Shown here one piece after another: positions 35,312 to 46,811 of a DNA stretch of 64,000 nt. The stretch spans positions 1 through 64,000 of the forward strand of contig DVIL01000036.1 of NCBI GenBank assembly GCA_018711305.1, read 5' to 3'. The notes under the pieces were generated by a model. That model was given only the letters and a program-made list of their open reading frames with translations. It was not told where the DNA came from and did no database searches. Numbering within the stretch: the first letter of the stretch is position 1; every line of letters starts with the position of its first letter. Source of the stretch: Candidatus Coprenecus stercorigallinarum (GTDB lineage Bacteria > Bacteroidota > Bacteroidia > Bacteroidales > UBA932). Both the position numbers and the translations under genes were made by a program.

Positions 35312-36592
35312 TCACCCGTTGATGGCACGGACGGGGTCGACGGTAGCGGCCTTCCAGGCGGGAATGAGGCCGGAGAGGATGCCGAGGACGACGGCTATCA
35401 GCATACCGGCGATGGCGTTGTCGGGGGAGAGAGTGATGGTGAAGTATTCGGAGACGGCATTGACCGGAATGGAAATAAGGAAGACCAGAAGAATGCCCAC
35501 GAGGCCACCGGCAAGGGAGAGAAAGGAGGCCTCCACCATGAACTGCGTCAGGATTACGTAACGCTTGGCTCCGAGGGCCTTCTGAATCCCTATCTGGTTC
35601 ATGCGCTCCTGTACCGAGACAAACATGATGTTGGCGATGCCGAAGCCTCCGATGATCAGCGAGAACGCCCCGATGATCCAGCCGGCCTTGCTTATGCCCC
35701 GGAAGACAGAGTCAAGCATGTCGAGCAGGAAAGTCATCTCGTTGATGGCAAAGTCGTCCCGTTCCGAGGGAGACAGGCCGCGGCAGGAGCGCAGCAGCAG
35801 GCGCAGCTCGTCTATGAACGCATCACGGGAGACTCCTTCGGCGGGAGCCGCCATCATCATCCCCGAACCCCACGCGGAGGCCAGCACCGTCTTGCCGAAC
35901 TGCAGCGGCAGTATGACCGCATCATCCGTATTGACAATGGAAACCATGCTTTCCCCCTGTTTTTCCAGCACCCCGACCACAGTCGCACTGCCTCCCTTGA
36001 CCTTGACCTTTTTCCCGACCGGATAACTGTCGCCGAAAAGCTCCTGCGCGACATTGTACCCGAGGATAGCCACATTGGACCCTCCGCGTATCTCCATCTG
36101 CGAGAAATCGCGGCCTTCGGCGAGAGAATAGCTCATCACATTCTCCAGTCCGTCAGTGGTGATGACAAGGAAAGCATTGGAGTAGTTGTTGCGGCGGTAG
36201 GAGGCATTGCCATTGCCCATAATGACGTAGACCACATTTTCGGCGAGAGCGGCGTTACGGGCGACATATTCGAAATTCTCCTCGGTGATCTCCGGCCTCT
36301 GGAGATAGTCCCACCACTGCAGCGGCTCACCGTCCTCCCCCTCCTCCTGAGCCATGGGAAAACGGTCGATATAGACGATATCGCTTCCGAAGGACTGGAC
36401 GCCCTCCATGATATTGGCCTTGAGCGAGTCAACGGCACAGAACACCGCCACTATCGAGAAGATGCCGACAGTGACTCCGAACAGCGAGAGAAAAGTCCTG
36501 AGCTTGTCGGACCTGATGGAGAAAAACGCGAAAGAGGCACTCTCCGCAACCAACCCCACCACTATCCTCAGCTCTTTCACGAATTGTTTCAT
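35312..36592 (-). CDS. ABC transporter permease, MacB/FtsX type
   Basis: The 426-aa protein has an N-terminal helix (LRTFLSLFGVTVGIFSIVAV), a large MacB-type periplasmic domain (about 65-290) and three C-terminal helices. Typical FtsX motifs are FGIANIMFVSVQERMNQIGI, KALGAKRYVILTQFMVEASF and GLIPAWKAATVDPVRAI. MacB-type transporters are mechanotransmitters and use a separate or fused ATPase; no ATPase gene is adjacent here. It begins 16 bp after the mutS stop, so it may be transcribed with mutS. The substrate is unknown. Confidence 0.88.
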   Translation of the reverse strand: MKQFVKELRIVVGLVAESASFAFFSIRSDKLRTFLSLFGVTVGIFSIVAVFCAVDSLKANIMEGVQSFGSDIVYIDRFPMAQEEGEDGEPLQWWDYLQRPEITEENFEYVARNAALAENVVYVIMGNGNASYRRNNYSNAFLVITTDGLENVMSYSLAEGRDFSQMEIRGGSNVAILGYNVAQELFGDSYPVGKKVKVKGGSATVVGVLEKQGESMVSIVNTDDAVILPLQFGKTVLASAWGSGMMMAAPAEGVSRDAFIDELRLLLRSCRGLSPSERDDFAINEMTFLLDMLDSVFRGISKAGWIIGAFSLIIGGFGIANIMFVSVQERMNQIGIQKALGAKRYVILTQFMVEASFLSLAGGLVGILLVFLISIPVNAVSEYFTITLSPDNAIAGMLIAVVLGILSGLIPAWKAATVDPVRAING

Positions 36593-36608
36593 AAACGTCT
36601 GAAATAGT

Positions 36609-39299
<2,691 letters not shown>

Positions 39300-39325
39300 A
39301 TCCTGGTCACTTGGTTTAAGAAAGG

Positions 39326-39358
39326 CAAAATTAACAAACTGTTTTGATTTTGCCCAAA
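39326..39358 (-). promoter_or_regulatory. Promoter of mutS
   Basis: On the minus strand TTTG (39355-39358), 21 bp, TAATTTTG (39326-39333) fits the Bacteroidetes consensus. Transcription would start about 20 bp before the mutS ATG. Confidence 0.65.
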
Positions 39359-39530
39359 ATTTGGGACATATCCGTTTTGCAGGAGCGCATCATCACGGAG
39401 CCATCTCCCCGGCACCACGCCGCACCGAATCCGCACAGGAGCACACCTGCTTCACCTGCTTTCATCGGCTGCGACAACCCTTTTCCAAACCCTTCTCCAC
39501 AATGGCAGTATTTACAGGGGTTAACCCTTT

Positions 39531-39570
39531 CCGCAACGGCAGCTCTTCCCGCAATTCGGTGCCGTTGTGG
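39531..39570 (+). repeat. 40-bp hairpin repeat CCGCAACGGCA, copy C
   Basis: CCGCAACGGCA, 18 nt, TGCCGTTGTGG: same arms and total length as the two copies at 28473 and 28578, but a different loop. The arms are kept while the loop has changed, which suggests selection on or recent spread of the stem. Confidence 0.8.
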
Positions 39571-39602
39571 AAACAGTAAAGAAACATGGCCGGCGAAATG
39601 CA

Positions 39603-39993
39603 TACGGACGAGGTCGCACAGTTGCGGGCACCGGAAGGTGACGATGAAACGCCGCTTTTGTCGGCACCTTCATGAAGGGAGCGCGGATGTATGGCCGGCA
39701 GAAGGGCCTACGGACGGAGTCGCACAGTTGCGGGTATCGGAAGGTGACGATGAAACGCCGTTTTTATCGGCACCTTCTTGAACGGAGCGCGGAAGTATGG
39801 CCGGCAGAAGGGCCTATGGACGGAGTCCCACAGTTGCGGGTACCGGAAGGTGACGATGAAAAGCCGCTTTCGTCGGCACCTTCTTGAACAGAGCGCGGAT
39901 GTATGGCCGGCAGAAGGGCCTATGGACGGAGTCCCACAGTTGCGGGCACCGGAAGGTGACGATGAAACGCCGTTTTTATCGGCACCTTCTTCA
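39603..39993 (+). repeat. Tandem array of 106-bp units carrying the 38-bp hairpin (copies C-F)
   Basis: Hairpins start at 39634, 39740, 39846 and 39952, exactly 106 bp apart. Between them is a conserved 68-bp spacer (GCGCGGATGTATGGCCGGCA, then GAAGGGCCTATGGACGGAGT, then CACAGTTGCGGG). The units differ by scattered point changes. Translated units give similar short peptides ending TPFLSAPS and a stop, but there is no start codon context, and hairpin constraint explains the similarity. The 39300-40229 gap contains no credible gene. Confidence 0.85.
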
Positions 39994-40060
39994 AGGAGTA
40001 AATGGGTTCCCTTGAGCAAAACGCAGACACGAACCACTGTAGGGGTACTACACGAATTCC

Positions 40061-40156
40061 ACTCCTTCCGAAGGAGTAGGGAAATGCGCGAAAGTACGAC
40101 TCCTTCCGAAGGAGTAGGGGGAAATGGCGGAGAAGCCGACTCCCTCGGAAGGGAAC
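40061..40156 (+). repeat. Repeated ACTCCTTCCGAAGGAGT palindromes
   Basis: Near-palindromes ACTCCTTCCGAAGGAGT occur at 40061-40077 and 40099-40115. A degenerate third (CTCCCTCGGAAGGGA) lies near 40140. Each is followed by G-rich and AAATG-like sequence, giving units of about 38-40 bp. A single copy in the opposite orientation, with matching flanks (AATTCCACTCC), is at 56704. Confidence 0.7.
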
Positions 40157-40178
40157 GTGGGGTGTCCGGCAAGAAATA

Positions 40179-40210
40179 TTTGTTTTGCTATCCGTTTATG
40201 AGTAAGTTTG
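40179..40210 (+). promoter_or_regulatory. Promoter of the beta-propeller lipoprotein/glycosyltransferase cluster
   Basis: TTTG (40179-40182), 20 bp, TAAGTTTG (40203-40210) match the consensus. Transcription would start near 40217 and the ATG is at 40230. Confidence 0.7.
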
Positions 40211-40229
40211 TAGGAAAAACAGACAGAAT

Positions 40230-41267
40230 ATGGGATTACGTCTGACAATAATTGCGGCTGCTGCACTGATGACGGTGGCCGGCTGCGGACATAATGAAAA
40301 AAAATATACCGTAGTCAAGGACTTTCCGATAGAGGAGACGCTGGAACCGGTCAGGGTGGTGCATTACGATCCGGTTGAGAGCAACATCCTCACCCTGGAC
40401 AGGGCCGGGGACTGGTGGATATCCCAGAACATCAAGAATTACAGCGGTGAGTCGGACAGCAAGTGCTTCTCGCTGCTGGACGACGATTTCCGGACAGTGG
40501 TGCAGTTCGGCACATGGGGACGCGGTCCGCAGGAGTTCGTCTATGCATCGTATCAGGGATATGAGGGCATGAAAGGCGACTCGATAATCATCACGGTAAG
40601 GGACTGGACGCTTGGCCGGCTGATAAGGCTTACAGCCCACACCGGGAACGGCGGATACCGTACGGAACTGCATCAGGACTTCCATAAGAGCATGAGGGCC
40701 ATCCATTCCCTCGGAGACGGCCGCTGGCTGTGCAACGCGGACAACAACCGCTACTATTTCACCGGTCCGGAAGGGCTGCAGAAAACCTATCTCGAAGGCT
40801 GGGACGAGGGAGTAAACGAGACAGTCGAAGCCGAAATCACATACATGCCCCCGCAGTTCACCGGTGAGACCATATCTCCAGACTGTTCCAGACTGCTGGT
40901 CTACAGCATCACCTGGCCCGTCCTGTACCTGCACTCGATTGAGACCGGAGAGCGCCTGGCAGAGACATACGTGGATTACGGACCGGACGACATCGCCTCC
41001 GAGAACTACACCGCAGACCTGAGCTACAACCCTGCCCTATACCTGGGAAGCCGCCACATCGTAGGAATGCTCAATGACGAAGGAGGCTACAGCCCCATAC
41101 CATCCCGCATAGTCATCTTCGACACAGAACTGAACCCTGAGGCCTGCTACAGCATCGCCCCCGCCAACTACTTCGGCCTTGACCCGGCCACCGGCATCCT
41201 CGCCGCCATCTCCTACAATGAAGAGACCGTCAGCCTGTATGACCTTTCCGAATGGCTCAGCAAATAA
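40230..41267 (+). CDS. BF3164/TolB-like beta-propeller lipoprotein
   Basis: The 345-aa protein has a lipoprotein signal ending MTVAGC. Its repeated blades (CFSLLDDDFRTVVQFGTWGR; GRGPQEFVYASYQGYEG; PVLYLHSIETGERLAE; SRIVIFDTELNPEACYSI) match the TolB-like/BF3164 beta-propeller lipoproteins of Bacteroidales. The role is unknown; such proteins sit on the outer membrane or in the periplasm. It has its own promoter, and the glycosyltransferase gene starts 6 bp after its stop, so they are co-transcribed. Confidence 0.82.
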   Translation: MGLRLTIIAAAALMTVAGCGHNEKKYTVVKDFPIEETLEPVRVVHYDPVESNILTLDRAGDWWISQNIKNYSGESDSKCFSLLDDDFRTVVQFGTWGRGPQEFVYASYQGYEGMKGDSIIITVRDWTLGRLIRLTAHTGNGGYRTELHQDFHKSMRAIHSLGDGRWLCNADNNRYYFTGPEGLQKTYLEGWDEGVNETVEAEITYMPPQFTGETISPDCSRLLVYSITWPVLYLHSIETGERLAETYVDYGPDDIASENYTADLSYNPALYLGSRHIVGMLNDEGGYSPIPSRIVIFDTELNPEACYSIAPANYFGLDPATGILAAISYNEETVSLYDLSEWLSK

Positions 41268-41273
41268 ATCGAT

Positions 41274-42614
41274 ATGAAACGGGTACTTATCATCACATAC
41301 TACTGGCCGCCGACAGCCGGCTCGGGAGTGCAGAGGTGGCTCAAGATGTCCAAATATCTGCCTCAGTACGGCTGGCAGCCGGTCATCTACACTCCGTCGA
41401 ACCCCGAGGCCGGAATGACCGACGAATCCCTGCTGAAGGACATATGCCCGGAGGCCGAGATCATCAAGCGGCCCATCATGGAACCATACGCAATATTCAA
41501 TGCGCTGACCGGCAGCAAGGGGGCAAAGAAAAACCGGCAGAAAGACGGTAGTGGGAAACAGGCCGGCTCAAGAGCAGTCAACCCCATCAACGCCGTGGGC
41601 CACAAGTCCCCGCTGATGCGCCTCTCCCTCTGGCTCAGGGCAAATGTCTTTGTCCCCGACCCCCGCTGCCTGTGGATCCGCCCTTCCGTCAGATTTCTGA
41701 AAAAATACCTCCGCGAGCATCCAGTGGACGCCATCGTCAGCACCGGTCCTCCCCACTCCATGCACCTGATTGCAAGGAACCTGCACCGCTCGACGGGTAT
41801 CCCGTGGACAGCCGACTTCCGCGATCCGTGGACCCGGATATTCTACTTCAAGCATCTGCCGCTGACCCGCCGAAGCAGAAAGAAATACGCCGCAATGGAG
41901 CTGTCGGTACTGCATGAGGCCGACCGTGTGGTGGCAGTCACGGACAACATGGTGCGGGATTTCTTGGAGGAATTGGGAGCACATGAAAATTCCTGCGGCA
42001 AATTCCACGTCATCGAGAACGGCTACGACGAGGACGACTTCGCAGGAATCACTGCCGCAGAGCTGCCGGAAGGCTTCAATCTCGTACACACCGGCCTTTT
42101 CTCAGCGGAGGGCAATCCCCGCAAACTGTGGAAAGTCCTTTCGGAGCTGTGCCGGGAGAATCCCGACTTCGACCGCAACCTGCATCTGACATTTGCCGGA
42201 AAGACCGACCCCGAGATACTGGCCGCGATAAAGGAGGCCGGACTTGAAACCCACCTGACCGACCTCGGCTACGTCCCCCACCATGAAGCCAACAGCCTGC
42301 AGAAGGCCGCGGACCTGCTCTTGCTGCCCCTGCGGGAGGAACCGGAGGCCGCCGGAATCCTCACCGGGAAATACTTCGAGTACCTCGCAGCCGGACGCCC
42401 CATAGCGGCATTCGGCCCCCACGGCAGTGTCTTAGAGCATTCCCTCGCTGCGACCCGCACCGGAGAAATATTCGACTGGGACGAGGAGACCCCGCTCAAA
42501 GCCTGGATCACAGCCTTGTACACCCGCACCGCCACATTTGACCCGGACACCGCAGCCATTTCCGCCTACACCCGCCGCTGCCTCGCCGGACGCTATACGG
42601 AAATACTGCGGTAA
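41274..42614 (+). CDS. Glycosyltransferase, family 4/1 (GT-B fold)
   Basis: The 446-aa protein begins RVLIITYYWPPTAGSGVQRW, the acceptor-side Gly-rich loop of GT4-type enzymes. The donor-binding C-terminal half has NLVHTGLFSAEGNPRKLW and LLLLPLREEPEAAGILTGKY, then FEYLAAGRPIAAFGPHGS. The last of these contains an E-x7-E-like acidic pair. It probably adds a sugar to a cell-surface glycan or a glycolipid using a nucleotide sugar. It is flanked by two beta-propeller genes and no other polysaccharide genes, so this is not a typical capsule locus. Donor and acceptor are unknown. Confidence 0.88.
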   Translation: MKRVLIITYYWPPTAGSGVQRWLKMSKYLPQYGWQPVIYTPSNPEAGMTDESLLKDICPEAEIIKRPIMEPYAIFNALTGSKGAKKNRQKDGSGKQAGSRAVNPINAVGHKSPLMRLSLWLRANVFVPDPRCLWIRPSVRFLKKYLREHPVDAIVSTGPPHSMHLIARNLHRSTGIPWTADFRDPWTRIFYFKHLPLTRRSRKKYAAMELSVLHEADRVVAVTDNMVRDFLEELGAHENSCGKFHVIENGYDEDDFAGITAAELPEGFNLVHTGLFSAEGNPRKLWKVLSELCRENPDFDRNLHLTFAGKTDPEILAAIKEAGLETHLTDLGYVPHHEANSLQKAADLLLLPLREEPEAAGILTGKYFEYLAAGRPIAAFGPHGSVLEHSLAATRTGEIFDWDEETPLKAWITALYTRTATFDPDTAAISAYTRRCLAGRYTEILR

Positions 42615-42687
42615 AAGCGCATGCCGTTATCCAAGCGTAAGTTTTATAACATTATTTGAAAATTGTTAAACTAAAACTCTTAAAACG

Positions 42688-43770
42688 ATGAAAAAACACT
42701 TTGACCTGAAACCCATTCTGATGGCCGCAGCTGTGCTCGCAGGAGCCTGCACCGGAAATGAATCGAGAACAGTAAACCTGGAGAACAGCCTTAATTCAGA
42801 GCCGGACACAATCGGCCTGGAAAGCATCACTGAAAAGATTGAGACCGTGGAGCTCCAGTGCGACAGCCTCTACGACATACGCATCTTCGCGGACTACGAC
42901 GGCCGGCTGTACGGCACTACCTCCGACAACAGATTGGTGATATTCTCGCAGGACGGCACCTTGCTCCATGCCTACAACCGGACCGGACGCGGACCGGGCG
43001 AATACGTCTGGCCTGATTTCAACTATGACCCGTTCAACCATGAAATCATAGTTTATGATTCACAGAACAAAATCATACGCTACGATGCGGACGGCAAATT
43101 CAAGGATGAAATACGGAATGATGTCACCAGCCGGTTAGGCAGCATAATGCCTATAGACACGGACACCTACGTTTCCACTGTCATGTCATTCGTACAACGC
43201 GACTCCAGCCTCCAGTATCTTGACAGGAACATCAACGTCACCGGAAATGCACTGCCCATCTTCAACCAGGCCCAGCTCTCCAGCGAAGGACTGATCCTGA
43301 TGGAGCCCACATACCTCTACAACTCTGTCCCCTTGTACCAGCCCTATGCCGAAGACACCTACTACAGTTGGAACGGTACATCCTGGCAACCATATCTCAG
43401 AGTCGATTGCGGAAAATACCAGATGCCGGCAGAACTGGCTATAGCTGTGGGCAAGGAGTCCGAGAAGGCGAAGTACATCTTTATCAACAGGGATTATATC
43501 GCCGGCAATTACTATTTGGTTTCTTACGCCAGGTATGAAGACTTGAACCTCCACTATGACGTATACGAAATGACCGGCGGCCGCAGGCTTATGCACAACA
43601 CACAGACAGAAGACGAGATAATGGCCGGCAGTGATGAAGGCTTCATCTTCCGCCACGAAGGAGAGACCTACCGCATCATGCCCCAGTACGTCAAGGACAA
43701 CGTCCTCTACTGGTCACGCTTCTCCGAGGACGGCGGCACTACCCTTTTCAAACTGACTTTGAAAAAATGA
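42688..43770 (+). CDS. 6-bladed beta-propeller lipoprotein
   Basis: The 360-aa protein has a signal peptide with a lipobox-like LAGAC (Cys about residue 20). Repeats such as LVIFSQDGTLLHAYNRTGRG, GPGEYVWPDFNYDPFNHEII and VYDSQNKIIRYDADGKFKDE match the DUF5128-like 6-bladed propeller proteins of Bacteroidales. It lies 73 bp after the glycosyltransferase. It is distinct from, but the same general fold as, the propeller at 40230. The stop overlaps the start of the next small gene by the ATGA arrangement. The function is unknown. Confidence 0.82.
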   Translation: MKKHFDLKPILMAAAVLAGACTGNESRTVNLENSLNSEPDTIGLESITEKIETVELQCDSLYDIRIFADYDGRLYGTTSDNRLVIFSQDGTLLHAYNRTGRGPGEYVWPDFNYDPFNHEIIVYDSQNKIIRYDADGKFKDEIRNDVTSRLGSIMPIDTDTYVSTVMSFVQRDSSLQYLDRNINVTGNALPIFNQAQLSSEGLILMEPTYLYNSVPLYQPYAEDTYYSWNGTSWQPYLRVDCGKYQMPAELAIAVGKESEKAKYIFINRDYIAGNYYLVSYARYEDLNLHYDVYEMTGGRRLMHNTQTEDEIMAGSDEGFIFRHEGETYRIMPQYVKDNVLYWSRFSEDGGTTLFKLTLKK

Positions 43771-44131
43771 ATATTCTGAAACTTTTTTTCATAGCGATAA
43801 TAGTTTTTTCATTCATGATGAACGGGCAGAGTCTTATCCTTTAGATAAAGAAACTGTCATTACAGACCTTTCCGACCCTGAAGGCAGCGGGAAAATGCTG
43901 ATAAGCGTAAATGTAGACTACAAGAACGGGACAGACAGCACGCTGTATTTTGTAGGAAATTCCCCCGAAGCGGCCTTCAGAACATTAGGAATCGGTGTAG
44001 CACAAATTACAAATATGACGAATATCACCGACGAAAAATATATTAGGGAAATGCTGTTATATTTTACGGACCGCTTCCCAAAAGTCAATCTGTGGGTTTC
44101 GGTTTCTGCTGAGGTTCCTTGCTCCGAATGA
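43767..44131 (+). pseudogene. Small secreted protein gene, frameshifted after the signal peptide
   Basis: The start ATG overlaps the preceding stop (ATGA). The first frame gives a signal peptide (MNILKLFFIAIIVFSFMMNG) and ends at a TAG after 25 codons. The adjacent frame continues smoothly from about 43826 with AESYPLDKETVITDLSDPEG and VNVDYKNGTDSTLYFVGNSP to the stop at 44131. Joined, it would be a secreted protein of about 120 aa. The track reports only the second part (78 aa). No family is recognised. One base inserted near 43825 would restore it. Confidence 0.6.
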
Positions 44132-44149
44132 AAAAATTTTTTATCTTTG
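44119..44149 (+). promoter_or_regulatory. Promoter of the RND efflux operon
   Basis: TTG (44119-44121), 20 bp, TATCTTTG (44142-44149) match the consensus. The track's 44119 start (TTG) coincides with the -33 box and is rejected. Starts at 44158 or 44170 lie just downstream. Confidence 0.7.
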
Positions 44150-44169
44150 GGGGAATTATGTACTTAACC

Positions 44170-45717
44170 ATGAATACCAAGAACCTGAAATACATTCCCC
44201 ACATACTTGCTGTATCGATATGCCTGCTGATTCCACGGATTATGACTGCCGGTACAGCCGTTACGGATACGGTTTCGACCGATGCCGACGGGGAACCTGC
44301 CCGATGGGAATTCACCCTCGAAGATGTGATTGTGCTGGCGCAGAGCAAATCGCTGCCTGCATTAGTGGCCAGATACTCATTCATAAGCAGCTACTGGCAG
44401 TTCCGGTCCTACAAGGCGCAGTTTCTTCCCTCACTGAACCTGGGGGCTGACCTCGGGCAGTACAACCGCTCCATTGTGGCACTGCAGGACGCCCAGACCG
44501 GCGAGACGCACTACGTCCAGAATGACAACATGAACAACTCCCTCCAGCTGTCCATCGACCAGAACATTCCCTTCACCGGCGGTACTGTATCCCTGAACAC
44601 CTACCTCAACCGCTTCGACCAGTTCTCCCCCTACGGAGACATGGCCTACAACTCCAACCCCGTCAACATCGCCTACTACCAGCCCATCTTCCAGTACAAC
44701 CGGCTGAAATGGGAGAAGAAGACCGAACCCAAGCGCTACGAGATGTCCAAGCGCGTGTATCTCGAGGACATGGAGGAGATAGCAGTTACGGCCACAACAT
44801 ACTTTTTCAACGTGCTCCGCGCCCAGAAGAGCCTAGAGATGACCAGAAGCCGATACGAGAGCACTCAACAGCTCTACGCCATAGCCCAGGAGAGATTCGG
44901 CATCGGCACCTACACCAAGGACGAGCTCCTGCAGATGGAGCTTCAGCTGCTCAACGCGGACATAGCCGTAGCCAGCGCCGAAGTGGAGCTGCGCCAGTCT
45001 ATGCTCAGTCTCAGGTCATACCTCGGACTGACCGATGACACTGAGATTACCCTTATCACACCCACGCACCATTCAGACATCACCATAGACGAGGAGGACG
45101 CCGTAACCCGCAGCCTGCAGAACACCTCATTCAGCCTCAACAACGAGATCAACCTCATCGAGGCTGAAGCGGCCATAGCCCAGGCCAAGGCCGACCGCGG
45201 ATTCAGCGCCACCCTCACGGCCCAGTTCGGTCTGACCCAGACCGGCAGCGACTTCGTATCCTCCTACCGCAACCCCATTGACCAGGAAATCGTCGGCCTG
45301 AGCCTCAGCGTGCCTATCGTGGACTGGGGTCTCGGAAAGGGTAAGGTACAGATGGCCAAGACAGAGCAGGAGATAATCCTGACCCAGGTCGAGCAGGAGA
45401 TCATGGAGAGACGCCAGGACATCTACATCAGGGTGATACAGTTCAACGCACAGGCCAAGCAGTGCGATGTCTCGCAAAAGGCCGACGGCATAGCCACCGA
45501 GCGCTTCGAACTGGCCCTCCAGCGCTTCCGCAACGGCAGTATCAGCATCCTCGACATCAATACGGCCCAGAATGAGAGGGACGAGGCTTCTGCACAGTAC
45601 ATAGAGGAACTGGCCAATTACTGGAACTACTACTACAGCCTGCGCAAAGACACCCTTTACGACTATATCTACGGCAAGGACCTCGACGCCGAATTTGACA
45701 AACTCATAGACGAATAG
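44170..45717 (+). CDS. TolC-family outer-membrane efflux protein
   Basis: The protein is about 515 aa from ATG 44170 (MNTKNLKYIPHILAVS); an ATG at 44158 is also possible. A signal peptide is followed by two repeated coiled-coil/beta units typical of TolC (EDVIVLAQSKSLPALVARYS; TKDELLQMELQLLNADIAVA; QRFRNGSISILDINTAQNER). It should form the outer-membrane exit duct for the adaptor and pumps encoded next. The adaptor gene starts 14 bp after its stop, and the promoter lies just upstream. Confidence 0.92.
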   Translation: MNTKNLKYIPHILAVSICLLIPRIMTAGTAVTDTVSTDADGEPARWEFTLEDVIVLAQSKSLPALVARYSFISSYWQFRSYKAQFLPSLNLGADLGQYNRSIVALQDAQTGETHYVQNDNMNNSLQLSIDQNIPFTGGTVSLNTYLNRFDQFSPYGDMAYNSNPVNIAYYQPIFQYNRLKWEKKTEPKRYEMSKRVYLEDMEEIAVTATTYFFNVLRAQKSLEMTRSRYESTQQLYAIAQERFGIGTYTKDELLQMELQLLNADIAVASAEVELRQSMLSLRSYLGLTDDTEITLITPTHHSDITIDEEDAVTRSLQNTSFSLNNEINLIEAEAAIAQAKADRGFSATLTAQFGLTQTGSDFVSSYRNPIDQEIVGLSLSVPIVDWGLGKGKVQMAKTEQEIILTQVEQEIMERRQDIYIRVIQFNAQAKQCDVSQKADGIATERFELALQRFRNGSISILDINTAQNERDEASAQYIEELANYWNYYYSLRKDTLYDYIYGKDLDAEFDKLIDE

Positions 45718-45731
45718 AAACATAAGACAAT

Positions 45732-46811
45732 ATGAAAAAACTGCTGATACTGCCGCTGCTGGTCCTCACCGCTGCCTGCGGCCAGAACAAAAAGGACGTG
45801 GAAGAAGACACCCTCACCCGCCTCTCCCAGGCAGTGAAGGGCAATTACGTGGATACCATGACGCTCCGACTCCAGGACTTCACCCGCCAGACCATAAGCA
45901 ACGGCAAGCTCATGGCTGTCCGCAAGAGCACCCTGCGCTTCGGGACCACCGGCACCATCGAGCAGGTCAATTTCATCAACGGCCAGAAGGTCCGTGAAGG
46001 AGAGCTGATAGCCTCCCTCGACCAGGAGAATGCCTCCATAGCCTTGGCACAGGCTGAGAATGCCCTGAGCAAGGCCCGCATAGACATGAACGACGTACTG
46101 ATAGGCTTCGGATACGGGGACGCGGACACTTCCAATGTACCTCCCGCCACTATGGCCATCGCCCGCACCCGCTCCGGCTACGACGACGCGGAGCAGACTT
46201 ACCGCAAGGCCCTGAGCGACCTTCGCGGCACGAAGATAACGGCACCGTTCAGCGGCAAGGTGGCCGGCATCAAGGCCAGAGTCTATGAGAATGCTCCTTC
46301 GGAGGAGTTCTGCACCCTGATTGACGACAGCAGTTTCGAGGTCACTTTTCCTCTCCTCGAGTCGGAAATTCCCTCCGTCAGAACGGGTATGCCTGTGAAA
46401 ATATCCCCCTTCAACAATCCCGGGAAGACCTATACCGGCCGCATAACCGCCATCAATCCCATGGTGGACGAGAAAGGGCAGATCCAGATAACCGCCTCAG
46501 TGAGCAACTCAGACGGAAACATGATGGACGGCATGAACGTCCGTGTGACCGTTGAAGAGATTATCCCCGCACAGCAGGTAGTGCCCAAAAGCGCGGTGGT
46601 CATGCGCGACAACGAGGACGTACTCTTCGTCTATCAGGCTGCCGACAGCTCGGCCCGCTGGGTCTACGTGGACATCCTGATGTCCAACAGCGGGAGCCAT
46701 GTGGTACAGGTAAATCAGGAACGCAACGCCCAGCTGGAACTGGGTGACGCCGTCATCATATCCGGCAACCTCAACCTCGCACACGAATCTAAAGTCATCG
46801 TAAGACAATGA
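45732..46811 (+). CDS. RND efflux periplasmic adaptor (membrane fusion protein)
   Basis: The 359-aa lipoprotein (lipobox LTAAC, Cys16) has the adaptor layout. A barrel-sandwich hybrid (GTIEQVNFINGQKVREGELI; GTKITAPFSGKVAGIKARV) surrounds a short alpha-hairpin. A beta-barrel (FPLLESEIPSVRTGMPVKIS) and a membrane-proximal domain follow. It links the TolC-like duct to the RND pumps. Its stop overlaps the start of the first RND gene (ATGA), implying translational coupling. Confidence 0.93.
   Translation: MKKLLILPLLVLTAACGQNKKDVEEDTLTRLSQAVKGNYVDTMTLRLQDFTRQTISNGKLMAVRKSTLRFGTTGTIEQVNFINGQKVREGELIASLDQENASIALAQAENALSKARIDMNDVLIGFGYGDADTSNVPPATMAIARTRSGYDDAEQTYRKALSDLRGTKITAPFSGKVAGIKARVYENAPSEEFCTLIDDSSFEVTFPLLESEIPSVRTGMPVKISPFNNPGKTYTGRITAINPMVDEKGQIQITASVSNSDGNMMDGMNVRVTVEEIIPAQQVVPKSAVVMRDNEDVLFVYQAADSSARWVYVDILMSNSGSHVVQVNQERNAQLELGDAVIISGNLNLAHESKVIVRQ

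Noticed and set aside
39344-40245. Several 70-155-aa ORFs in the hairpin array, each repeating TPFLSAPS-like peptides
   Set aside because: The similarity is explained by the 106-bp DNA repeat; frames are interrupted at each unit and there is no start context.
40230-44131. Capsule or exopolysaccharide locus
   Set aside because: Only one glycosyltransferase is present, with no flippase, polymerase, sugar-nucleotide or export genes.
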